Shown here in pieces: positions 6,846 to 13,365 of a DNA stretch of 22,502 nt. Both the position numbers and the translations under genes were made by a program. The first letter of the stretch is position 1. Each line of letters begins with the position of its first letter. Origin of the DNA: Bacilli bacterium (lineage in GTDB: Bacteria; Bacillota_I; Bacilli_A; RF39; UBA660); assembly GCA_900769695.1 (NCBI GenBank), contig CAAGHO010000054.1:1-22502 (forward strand), read 5' to 3'. The notes beneath the pieces were generated by a model. The model had not been told where the DNA came from. It saw nothing but the letters and a program-made list of their open reading frames with translations, and did not search any database.

Positions 6846-8351
6846 ATGAAAAAATTAAATAAAATAATATGCAAAACTTTATTAATTGCTGTTACAGTAG
6901 TTAATTTTATTCCACTTATAAATGTAAGTGCTCAAACAATACAAGATACATTATATCAGGATGATAATTATAAATTTTGGGTTGCAATATACAATAGAGC
7001 TGGTACTAAGATGGTAAAAACACAGGAGTCAATGATCCGTAGGCAATCAGACAATGCACCTGTTTATTGTATTCAACCACATATTCAATTCAATTCTGGT
7101 AGTGGTGTAACTGGTGTTATTGATAGCAATGCTATGTTAAGTATGACAAATATGTCAGCCGAGCAAATAGAAAGGATAAAATTAATAGCATACTATGGTT
7201 ATGGATATGGAAATCATACATCAGCAGAATGGTACTATGCTACACAACTCTTGATTTGGAGTATTACAAATCCAGGCTATGTTTATGCTATTGCCGATAA
7301 TGATGCATCATTAACACCTTCTAGTCGTTATGATGCTTATTATAATGAATTAAATTCTCTTGTGGCTAATCATACAACGCAGCCTAGTTTTTATGGTAAG
7401 AAGGTTGAAATGATTGCTGGAGAAACAGTTACATTACAAGATACTAATCAAGTATTATCAAAGTATTATGAAGGTATTGCAAATTCAAATATATCAGCAA
7501 AAATAGATGGTAACAATTTAATTATTACTGCAAAAACTGGTTATGAGGGAGAGATAAAATTGCTTACCAAGAAAAATCCCAATCCTCCAACACTTTATGA
7601 AGGTGCTAATCAATATTGTATGTCCGCAGGAGATCCTGTTGCAGGATTAGTATATTTAGATATTTTTGCAAAAGTACGATTTACTGGAACAAAATACTAT
7701 GGTAGTAATAAGGATGGTATTTATAAATATGAAAAAGATGCTGAGTTTGAATTATATGATGATAATACTAATAAGTTAATAACTACTTTAAAATCAAATG
7801 ACGATGGCATTATTACTTATGATTTTGATTTTGGAAAGTACAGAATTCATCAAATTAAAGGTAAAGAAGGATATGACTTTATTTCAGATTATAAATTTAC
7901 TATTGATAATACCAAAACTAAAGAAGTAGCCATATTTAAAAATGAATTAATTACTTCTGATTTAGAATTTACAAAAACAGACTTTTCAACAGGAGAATTA
8001 TTACCAAACACGTTGATTGAAATTTATAATGCTGATACTGATGAATTAATATTTAGTGGAAGAACAGATGAAAATGGTAGTATTAGTATTAAAAATATAA
8101 GTTTTGGAAAATATTATATTTTAGAAAAGGAAGCTCCAGATGGATACGAATTAAATAATGAAAAAATGTATTTTGAAGTAACTACAAGTGGAAAAATTAT
8201 TAAATGTAATATGAAAGATCATAAAATAATAAAAGTACCAGATACATTGACACATGACTATCATTTAATTGAAATAACTTCTGGTTTAATATTTTTAATT
8301 GGTTTGGGAGTAGTTATATATGGCATTAAAAGAAAAAATAAAGATAAATAA
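6846..8351 (+). CDS. Sortase-anchored thioester-domain/SpaA-fold surface adhesin
   Basis: This 501-residue protein has a signal peptide (1-29, ending NVSA). An N-terminal thioester domain follows: C75 in VYCIQP and Q134 in ATQLLIW are the Cys-Gln pair that forms the internal thioester used to bind host or partner surfaces covalently. Two SpaA/Cna-B-like domains come next, at ~275-367 and ~372-461. The second has the expected residues (K377 in FTKTD, E427 in YYILEKEAPDGY, acceptor probably D458). The first has Q336 where Glu is expected and no clear Lys. A sorting signal VPDTL (464-468), hydrophobic segment and KRKNKDK tail end the protein. The sortase gene overlaps its 3' end. A role in mating-cell adhesion is inferred from the conjugation context; host-tissue adhesion is the alternative. 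Confidence 0.88.
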   Translation: MKKLNKIICKTLLIAVTVVNFIPLINVSAQTIQDTLYQDDNYKFWVAIYNRAGTKMVKTQESMIRRQSDNAPVYCIQPHIQFNSGSGVTGVIDSNAMLSMTNMSAEQIERIKLIAYYGYGYGNHTSAEWYYATQLLIWSITNPGYVYAIADNDASLTPSSRYDAYYNELNSLVANHTTQPSFYGKKVEMIAGETVTLQDTNQVLSKYYEGIANSNISAKIDGNNLIITAKTGYEGEIKLLTKKNPNPPTLYEGANQYCMSAGDPVAGLVYLDIFAKVRFTGTKYYGSNKDGIYKYEKDAEFELYDDNTNKLITTLKSNDDGIITYDFDFGKYRIHQIKGKEGYDFISDYKFTIDNTKTKEVAIFKNELITSDLEFTKTDFSTGELLPNTLIEIYNADTDELIFSGRTDENGSISIKNISFGKYYILEKEAPDGYELNNEKMYFEVTTSGKIIKCNMKDHKIIKVPDTLTHDYHLIEITSGLIFLIGLGVVIYGIKRKNKDK

Positions 8352-8940
8352 TAAAATTATAGTTGGATGTTTTTTAGCTATAATTGGTTTAACTATTATT
8401 TTTTGTAATTCTTTATACAACAAGATTGAAAAAAAAGAAGTAAAAGATAAAATCAATAATTTTATTGAAGAACAACCAGATGATAATAAAATACAAGAAA
8501 GTATTAATGAGGATGATAATAATAAAAAAACAGAAACAGAAAAAGTAGAAGATTTTATAGCAGTTATTGAAATTCCAAAAATTAATTTAAGGAATGGTAT
8601 ATATGAAAAAAGTTCAACTTTAAATAATGTTGATAAAAATGTACAAATATTAAAGGAGTCATCTTTTCCAGATGAAAATAATGGTAATGTTATTTTAGCA
8701 GCTCACTCTGGGAGTGGTAAAATTGCATATTTTAAAAACTTAGTTAAGTTGAAAAAAGGTGATGACGTAAATATTTATTACAATAATAGTCTATATTCAT
8801 ATAAAGTAGAAAAAATTTATGAAGTAGATAAAACAGGAAAAATTGAATTAGAAGATCATTCTAGTTCAGTTCTGACTTTAATAACATGTAGTGAAAAAGA
8901 TAAAACAAAACAAATTGTAATTATATGTAAAAAAATATGA
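8320..8940 (+). CDS. Sortase, probably dedicated to the upstream adhesin
   Basis: Sortases are membrane-bound transpeptidases that cut a sorting signal and join the protein to the wall or to another pilin. The 206-residue product has an N-terminal membrane anchor (about 12-30), a charged linker, and a sortase domain with the catalytic His129 in ILAAHSGSG and Cys190 in LTLITC. The catalytic Arg normally found in the last strand (TKR.VV in SrtB) seems to be Gln198 here, next to Lys197. The start ATG (8320) lies inside the last codons of the adhesin gene and has GGGAG (8306-8310) before it, so the two genes are coupled. The VPDTL motif is the probable substrate. Confidence 0.87.
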   Translation: MALKEKIKINNKIIVGCFLAIIGLTIIFCNSLYNKIEKKEVKDKINNFIEEQPDDNKIQESINEDDNNKKTETEKVEDFIAVIEIPKINLRNGIYEKSSTLNNVDKNVQILKESSFPDENNGNVILAAHSGSGKIAYFKNLVKLKKGDDVNIYYNNSLYSYKVEKIYEVDKTGKIELEDHSSSVLTLITCSEKDKTKQIVIICKKI

Positions 8941-8955
8941 AAGGATAGTGATAAA

Positions 8956-9306
8956 ATGTTAAATCAAATTGTACTAGTTGGTAGACTTGTAAAGGATTTA
9001 GAATTGAAAGAAGGAGAAAATGGAGAAAAGCATACTAATATGACTTTAGCAATACCACGTAATTTTAAAAATATGAATGGAGAATATGATACTGACTTTA
9101 TAGATTGTAAGTTATTTAAGGGAATTGCAGAAAATACTTCAGAATATTGTAAAAAAGGAGATATTGTTGGGGTAAAAGGACGACTTCAAACTAATTCTTT
9201 TGAAAAGGAAGATGGAACTAAGGAATTTAGATTGAATGTAATTGCAGAGAAGGTAACTTTTTTATCTTCTAGAAATAAAGAAAGTAATAATAGGGAGGAG
9301 AGATAA
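8956..9306 (+). CDS. ssb: Single-stranded DNA-binding protein, short form
   Basis: SSB coats the transferred or replicating single strand. The 116-residue protein starts MLNQIVLVGRLVKDLELK and keeps the OB-fold features such as FIDCKLFKGIAENTSEYCKKGDIVGVKGRLQT through about residue 105. The usual flexible tail ending in an acidic DDDIPF-type tip, which recruits partner proteins, is missing: the protein ends SSRNKESNNREER, which is basic/polar. AAGGATAG (8941-8948) precedes the start. An SSB coded in the ICE probably supports its own replication and transfer; the chromosomal SSB lies elsewhere. Confidence 0.93.
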   Translation: MLNQIVLVGRLVKDLELKEGENGEKHTNMTLAIPRNFKNMNGEYDTDFIDCKLFKGIAENTSEYCKKGDIVGVKGRLQTNSFEKEDGTKEFRLNVIAEKVTFLSSRNKESNNREER

Positions 9307-9307
9307 T

Positions 9308-9619
9308 ATGATATATACAAAAAATTTACCACAAGTTAAAATATGTTTAGATCAAAAGGAATTTAATATTCTTTTAGAATTAATTTCTAATGGAATTAAT
9401 GATGAAAATAAAATAATTAAAGATAAATCAATAATGATAAAAGATAAATTATTAAAATATTCTACACCATCAAAAGTAAATGAAAATAAGATAGAGATTA
9501 AGGGATTATTCTATATAAAAGAGATAACTGATATATTAGAAGTAATTATTATGACTAGTAAAGTTTCAGTAACAGAAAATTATTATAATAAATTGGAAAA
9601 AATACAATGGAATAATTAA
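9308..9619 (+). CDS. Small protein of unknown function, co-transcribed with ssb
   Basis: The 103-residue product is rich in Lys, Ile, Asn and Glu, has no signal or membrane segment, and I do not recognise it. An excellent ribosome binding site, GGGAGGAGAG, lies across the end of ssb, and the start is one base past the ssb stop, so it is surely translated with ssb. Predicted helices (QKEFNILLELISNG, IKEITDILEVIIMTS) suggest a small mostly helical cytosolic protein. Accessory DNA-processing or regulatory roles are possible but not shown. Confidence 0.75.
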   Translation: MIYTKNLPQVKICLDQKEFNILLELISNGINDENKIIKDKSIMIKDKLLKYSTPSKVNENKIEIKGLFYIKEITDILEVIIMTSKVSVTENYYNKLEKIQWNN

Positions 9620-9682
9620 ATTATATTTGCACATTTTAAAAGTCTAACTATCTTTTATAAAATGTATATGGAGGAAATTTTT

Positions 9683-10003
9683 ATGAATGAATTTTATACA
9701 TTTTTTGAAAATAATAAAGATAATTTTCTTGAATATGTAGAATCTTATTTATTTGATTTAAAAGAAAGGGATTCGAGTTATAAGGCTTTACTTGATGAAA
9801 TAGAAGATACATTAGAAGTATATTCAAATGTGCGTGAAGTAATTGATGAAAGACAAGAAGTAAGTCTATCAAAAAAAGAAGTCTTATATTTAATAAAGGC
9901 ATTAGAATTAATTGAGAAACAAAAATATTATGAAATGGAAATAGTTTTTTTCCTTGGAATAAAAGAAGCTATTTTTCTGTTTAAAAAATTAGAAATATTG
10001 TAA
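9683..10003 (+). CDS. Small helical ICE protein, DUF6664-like
   Basis: The 106-residue acidic protein is mainly helical. Its layout, with an N-terminal FYTFFENNKDNFLEY, a middle YKALLDEIEDTLEVYSNVREV, an SLSKKEVLYLIKALELI helix and a terminal AIFLFKKLEIL, resembles the DUF6664 proteins often found near the start of Tn1549-like ICEs. That match is from memory and is tentative. I chose the ATG at 9683, preceded by GGAGG (9670-9674); an in-frame ATG at 9662 lies upstream of that site and would be unsupported. A strong terminator overlaps the stop codon. Function is unknown. Confidence 0.7.
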   Translation: MNEFYTFFENNKDNFLEYVESYLFDLKERDSSYKALLDEIEDTLEVYSNVREVIDERQEVSLSKKEVLYLIKALELIEKQKYYEMEIVFFLGIKEAIFLFKKLEIL

Positions 10004-10004
10004 G

Positions 10005-10028
10005 AGGGAGAGTTTTCTCCCTTTTTTT
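10005..10028 (+). terminator. Intrinsic terminator before the replication-type gene
   Basis: AGGGAGA (10005-10011) pairs with TCTCCCT (10016-10022) around a GTTT loop and is followed by a T run to 10028. This GC-rich stem stands out in the local AT-rich DNA and would divide the element into an early adhesin/ssb unit and a later transfer unit. Confidence 0.85.
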
Positions 10029-10050
10029 ATTGATAATGAAAGGAGAAAAA

Positions 10051-10725
10051 ATGAATGATAACAATGAAATAATTGTGAAAAAGAATAGTGGTTATACTGC
10101 TATGAGTAATTTTCATTTACGAGATAGAACATTATCTTTTAAAGCAAAAGGTCTATTATCATTCATGTTTAGTTTACCAGAGTCTTGGAATTACTCGGTA
10201 AAAGGATTGGTGTCTGTTAGTAAAGAGAATCTTAAGGCAATTCAATCTGCTTTAAAAGAGTTAGAGAAACATGGATATTTAGTTAGAAAAAAAATTAATG
10301 ATATTCAAGGAAGGTTTTGTTATAAATATTTTATTTATGAAATACCATATAACCAAAAAGGGTGCACGGAAGAAGTGCACACCGAAAAGGAACACCAAAT
10401 AAATACTAATATAATAAAAACTAAAGAAAAAGATAAAATAGATAAAATAATTAATCAAATTGTTATCGAACTTATTAAAAAAAATTTTATTGAGGAAACA
10501 GATCTTGAATTATATAAATATAATGAATTATTTATCAGTTTATTGAAAAGGTATGATTATATTCAAGTAGTTATTGCTACTAACTATATAATTAAGAAAT
10601 GGTTTCAAAATTGTGGAGTTGATGAAAATGGTAATGAAATTGAAAATAAGTTTGAATACTTTAAAAAATCATTAGAAAATAATCTGATTAGATTAAATAT
10701 AGAAGATATTTTCGATTTAGAATAA
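10051..10725 (+). CDS. Winged-helix replication-initiation-type protein
   Basis: The 224-residue protein opens with the pattern SGYTAMSNFHLRDRTLSFKAKGLLSFMFSLPESWNYSV (given in part: HLRDRTLSFKAKGLLSFM), typical of the helix-turn-helix replication proteins of plasmids and ICEs. A winged helix spans ~18-85, with the recognition helix likely in SVSKENLKAIQSALKELEKHGY. A charged linker is followed by a C-terminal helical domain ending in EYFKKSLENNLIRL, like the DnaD-type tails of such proteins. It probably starts replication of the excised element or acts as a regulator. The ATG at 10051 is chosen because AGGAG (10041-10045) precedes it; an in-frame TTG at 10030 sits in the terminator tail. Confidence 0.82.
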   Translation: MNDNNEIIVKKNSGYTAMSNFHLRDRTLSFKAKGLLSFMFSLPESWNYSVKGLVSVSKENLKAIQSALKELEKHGYLVRKKINDIQGRFCYKYFIYEIPYNQKGCTEEVHTEKEHQINTNIIKTKEKDKIDKIINQIVIELIKKNFIEETDLELYKYNELFISLLKRYDYIQVVIATNYIIKKWFQNCGVDENGNEIENKFEYFKKSLENNLIRLNIEDIFDLE

Positions 10726-10738
10726 GGGTGTATTAATT

Positions 10739-10840
10739 ATGTTTTTAGTATTAGCAAGCACTGAATTTTTACTCCCCAAAAATTCTATATGGGGAAATCC
10801 CCAATCCCCTGAAATTAAAAAAATAAAAAAGGAGGTATAA
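10739..10840 (+). CDS. Possible 33-residue leader or small ORF before the DUF3789 gene
   Basis: An ATG at 10739, with AAGGGTG (10723-10730) eight bases upstream, opens 33 codons starting MFLVLASTEFLLPKN and ending in KKEV. Its last codons cover the GGAGG ribosome binding site of the next gene, and its stop (10838-10840) is two bases before that start. Translation of it would pass through the C-run/G-run cluster at 10773-10810 and could control access to the next start. Coding is uncertain because the DNA may instead be an oriT or leader. Confidence 0.35.
   Translation: MFLVLASTEFLLPKNSIWGNPQSPEIKKIKKEV
10773..10810. other. C4/G4-run cluster with alternative hairpins (candidate oriT or leader element)
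   Basis: Three C4 runs (10774-10777, 10799-10802, 10806-10809) and one G4 run (10791-10794) lie within 37 bases of otherwise AT-rich DNA. The G run can pair with the first C run (TCCCC/GGGGA, 13-base loop) or the second (GGGG-AAAT-CCCC), so two structures exclude each other. It lies upstream of the mobC and relaxase genes, where an origin of transfer is often found, and just before a strong ribosome binding site. Function is inferred from position. Confidence 0.4.
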
Positions 10841-10842
10841 AA

Positions 10843-10980
10843 ATGAAAGAATTATTATTTTTTGTTTTAGGACTATTAGTAGGTGGTTTATCTGGAATAA
10901 CTATTATGTGCTTTTTACAAATAAATAGATTTAACAAAATAGAATCTAGTGCTGAAAAGGTAAGATTACGTGAGAAGTAG
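10843..10980 (+). CDS. DUF3789-like membrane microprotein
   Basis: The 45-residue product begins MKELLFFVLGLLVGGLSG, crosses the membrane once (about 4-25), continues with MCFLQINRFNK and ends in a charged tail, KVRLREK. This matches the DUF3789 microproteins that sit just upstream of mobC in many Firmicute conjugative elements. AAAAAAGGAGG (10825-10835) gives a near-ideal ribosome binding site. Its 3' end overlaps the mobC GTG start by 11 bases in another frame. The molecular role is unknown; a membrane partner of the relaxosome is a guess. Confidence 0.75.
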   Translation: MKELLFFVLGLLVGGLSGITIMCFLQINRFNKIESSAEKVRLREK

Positions 10981-11293
10981 AAATATAAAAAAGCAGATTT
11001 GGTTAGATGAAGATGAATGCCGAATTTTACAAGAAAATAGTAAAAAAACTGGAATGAAAGAAGCACCTTATATTAGATCATTAATTCGAGGATGTGTTCC
11101 TAAAGAAAAACCTGATAAAGAGTTTTATGAAGTAATGAAACAATTGCGTGGAATAGGAATTAATTTAAACCAAATAGCACATCGGACTAATACTTTGGGG
11201 TACGTTGAATCAAAGTATTATCAAGCGGAAGCTGAAAAATGGAATGCCTTTATTATAGATATAAAGAAGAAATTTCTTTTACCACATAAATAG
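10970..11293 (+). CDS. mobC: Plasmid mobilisation relaxosome protein MobC-like
   Basis: MobC proteins bind oriT and help the relaxase open the strand. The 107-residue product has an N-terminal ribbon-helix-helix-like part (KKQIWLDEDECRILQENSKKTGM) and the family motif LRGIGINLNQIAHRTN at 59-74. It starts with GTG at 10970, inside the DUF3789 3' end; the opening MRSRNIKKQIWL fits the family pattern, and no ATG start would give it. The relaxase gene starts one base after its stop. Identity is firm from the motif; the DNA site it binds is not known. Confidence 0.88.
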   Translation: MRSRNIKKQIWLDEDECRILQENSKKTGMKEAPYIRSLIRGCVPKEKPDKEFYEVMKQLRGIGINLNQIAHRTNTLGYVESKYYQAEAEKWNAFIIDIKKKFLLPHK

Positions 11294-11294
11294 T

Positions 11295-12593
11295 ATGGCA
11301 GTAGTTAAAATCTGGAAGATAGAAACAAGATTAGATAGAACAATTGATTATGCTGAAGATAAGAAAAAAACAGAAAATACTGATTATAAAGATATGAAAG
11401 GTAATCAACTTCAACAAGTAATAGATTATGCAATGAATGAGTATAAAACTGAAAAACAATACTACACAACAGGAATTAATTGTTCTACTGAATCGGCATG
11501 TGAAGAAATGATGATTACTAAGAAACAATTTAATAAAACTAATGGTATTCTTGGTTTTCATGCATATCAGTCTTTTAAAGGACATGAAGTTAGTCCAGAA
11601 ATAGCTCATGAAATTGGTTTAAAGTTAGCAGAGGAGATGTGGGGAGATAGGTTTGAGGTGGTCGTAACTACACATCTAAATAGTAATAATATACATAATC
11701 ATTTTGTAATAAATTCTGTTTCCTTTGTTGATGGTAAAAAATATTATGATAATAGATATACTTATGCTGAACTTAGAAGTACATCTGATAACTTGTGTAG
11801 AGAATATGGAATTAGTGTTTTAGAGGAAAAGGCTTGTACAAGATCTAAAATTAACTATGGTAATTATTGTAAAAGTTCAGAAAAAAGATCTACATATTGT
11901 AATAAGGTAAAGCAGGATGTAGATAGGGCAATAGAGCAAGCTTATTCATATAATGATTTTGAAAATTTATTGAAAGCAATGGATTATAAATTAACTTATA
12001 GGGCAGGTAATTTAAGTGTTTGTAAGAAGCCATACAAAAGAAATATAAGGATATCACGTGTGTTTGGAAATGATTATATTAGAGAGAAAATAGAAAAACG
12101 TATTAAAGAAACAGTTTTGATAGATAATCTTCAATATAAAAAAAGTAATAAACCACATAGAAAAGTAAAAGGAATGAAAGCATTATATTTATATTATTGT
12201 TATTTGCTTAAGATTTTTCCTAATAAAAAGGTAGCAAAAAAGATACCAGCAAGTATTAGAGCAGATGTATATAAATTGGATGAAATTTCTAGAGAATCAG
12301 AACTCTTATCTGAAAATAATATAAACACTTATGAGGAGTTTTTAAAATATAAAACGAATATTACAAATGAATTAGAAAAAAAGAAAGAAATAAGAAGTAG
12401 ATTGTGGAATAAAATTAGATCAACAAATAATCGTTCTCAAAAATCAAAAATGAAAAGTGAGATTGATGAAATAGCTAAAGATATTATTTTGTTAACTAAA
12501 GAGGAACGGTTATGTTTTGATATAGAAAATAGAGTGAATAAAATTGAAAATAACATTAAAGAATTTGAAAGAGGAAAGGAGAGAAGTAAATGA
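11295..12593 (+). CDS. Relaxase, MobA/MobL (MOBP) type
   Basis: This 432-residue protein nicks oriT and stays bound to the 5' end of the transferred strand. The MOBP marks are a candidate catalytic Tyr19 (LDRTIDYAEDKKK), the GFHAYQSF strand with H89, and the metal-binding histidines H127, H134 and H136 in THLNSNNIHNHFVIN (126-140). The C-terminal third is Lys/Glu-rich and helical, probably a coiled-coil for partner contacts. There is no strong ribosome binding site; it starts one base after mobC and is probably translationally coupled. Its stop overlaps the next start (ATGA). No frameshift or missing motif was found. Confidence 0.93.
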   Translation: MAVVKIWKIETRLDRTIDYAEDKKKTENTDYKDMKGNQLQQVIDYAMNEYKTEKQYYTTGINCSTESACEEMMITKKQFNKTNGILGFHAYQSFKGHEVSPEIAHEIGLKLAEEMWGDRFEVVVTTHLNSNNIHNHFVINSVSFVDGKKYYDNRYTYAELRSTSDNLCREYGISVLEEKACTRSKINYGNYCKSSEKRSTYCNKVKQDVDRAIEQAYSYNDFENLLKAMDYKLTYRAGNLSVCKKPYKRNIRISRVFGNDYIREKIEKRIKETVLIDNLQYKKSNKPHRKVKGMKALYLYYCYLLKIFPNKKVAKKIPASIRADVYKLDEISRESELLSENNINTYEEFLKYKTNITNELEKKKEIRSRLWNKIRSTNNRSQKSKMKSEIDEIAKDIILLTKEERLCFDIENRVNKIENNIKEFERGKERSK

Positions 12594-13351
12594 ATAATTC
12601 AGCGGATGCAGCAGATGAGGTAGTAAAAATGTATTTACAAGGTGTTGAAGTGACAGCAAGAATATCAGGAACAGCTGCTAAGCATATAGCGGCTTTTCTT
12701 TATGCTGTTATGAAGGATAAGAAACAAACACAGGGTAAAACAAAATTAAAGAATATGCTTAAATCAGATAGTAAATTGAAAGTATTTTCTATTAGAGAGA
12801 AAGATTTAAAAAAATTTACAAAGGAGGCAAAACGATATGGTGTATTGTATTGTTTACTGAAAGATAAATTTTCAAAAAAGGATTCTAACAGAATGATTGA
12901 TATCATGGTAAGAGAGGAAGATGCAGCTAGAATTAACAGAATTGTCAATAAGTTTAAATTATCTACTTATGATAAGGCTACGGTTCAAAGTGATCGTGAA
13001 CCAAATAAGGTCATAGAAAATAGCGGAGAACAAAAAAATGAAACATTATCAAACCCCCAAAAGGCTATGACAGAAAAAGACCCTCTGTCAGAGCCTTCTT
13101 ACGAGAGCAAATCAGATTCAAGGGTGACTTCTAACAAAAAAAAGAAGTATTCAGTTCGAAAGGCTTTGAATGACATTAAGAATGAGTTAAAAATGTTAGG
13201 AGAACGTGAAGAAACAAAGGAATCTATTAGAAGTGGAAAAGACGTTACAGTTATTAATGCAGAAAAGAAAACTGTAAATAATTATTCTATGAATAAGAAC
13301 GGAAAATTAAAGGTTAGAAAAGATAAATTTGGGAAAACAAAAACAAGATAA
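12590..13351 (+). CDS. DUF3801/PcfB-like conjugation protein
   Basis: The N-terminal ~125 residues, with MYLQGVEVTARISGTAAKHIAAFLYAV and LKKFTKEAKRYGVLYCLLKDK, match the DUF3801 (PcfB) family. PcfB of pCF10 binds the coupling protein and relaxase and helps dock the relaxosome. The C-terminal half is charged and probably disordered, ending in a Lys/Arg-rich tail. The gene overlaps the relaxase stop (ATGA). A strong inverted repeat (13061-13097) lies within codons 158-170. Docking function is inferred from family and from its place between relaxase and coupling protein. Confidence 0.85.
   Translation: MNNSADAADEVVKMYLQGVEVTARISGTAAKHIAAFLYAVMKDKKQTQGKTKLKNMLKSDSKLKVFSIREKDLKKFTKEAKRYGVLYCLLKDKFSKKDSNRMIDIMVREEDAARINRIVNKFKLSTYDKATVQSDREPNKVIENSGEQKNETLSNPQKAMTEKDPLSEPSYESKSDSRVTSNKKKKYSVRKALNDIKNELKMLGEREETKESIRSGKDVTVINAEKKTVNNYSMNKNGKLKVRKDKFGKTKTR
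13061..13097 (+). repeat. Strong hairpin inside the PcfB-like gene
   Basis: AAGGCTATGACAGA (13061-13074) pairs with TCTGTCAGAGCCTT (13084-13097): 13 of 14 positions pair, with a single A-G mismatch, around a 9-base loop (AAAAGACCC). It is much stronger than expected in DNA this AT-rich and lies in a weakly structured part of the protein. There is no following T-run, so it is not a normal terminator. Confidence 0.7.
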
Positions 13352-13365
13352 AAGGTAAAAAAACA

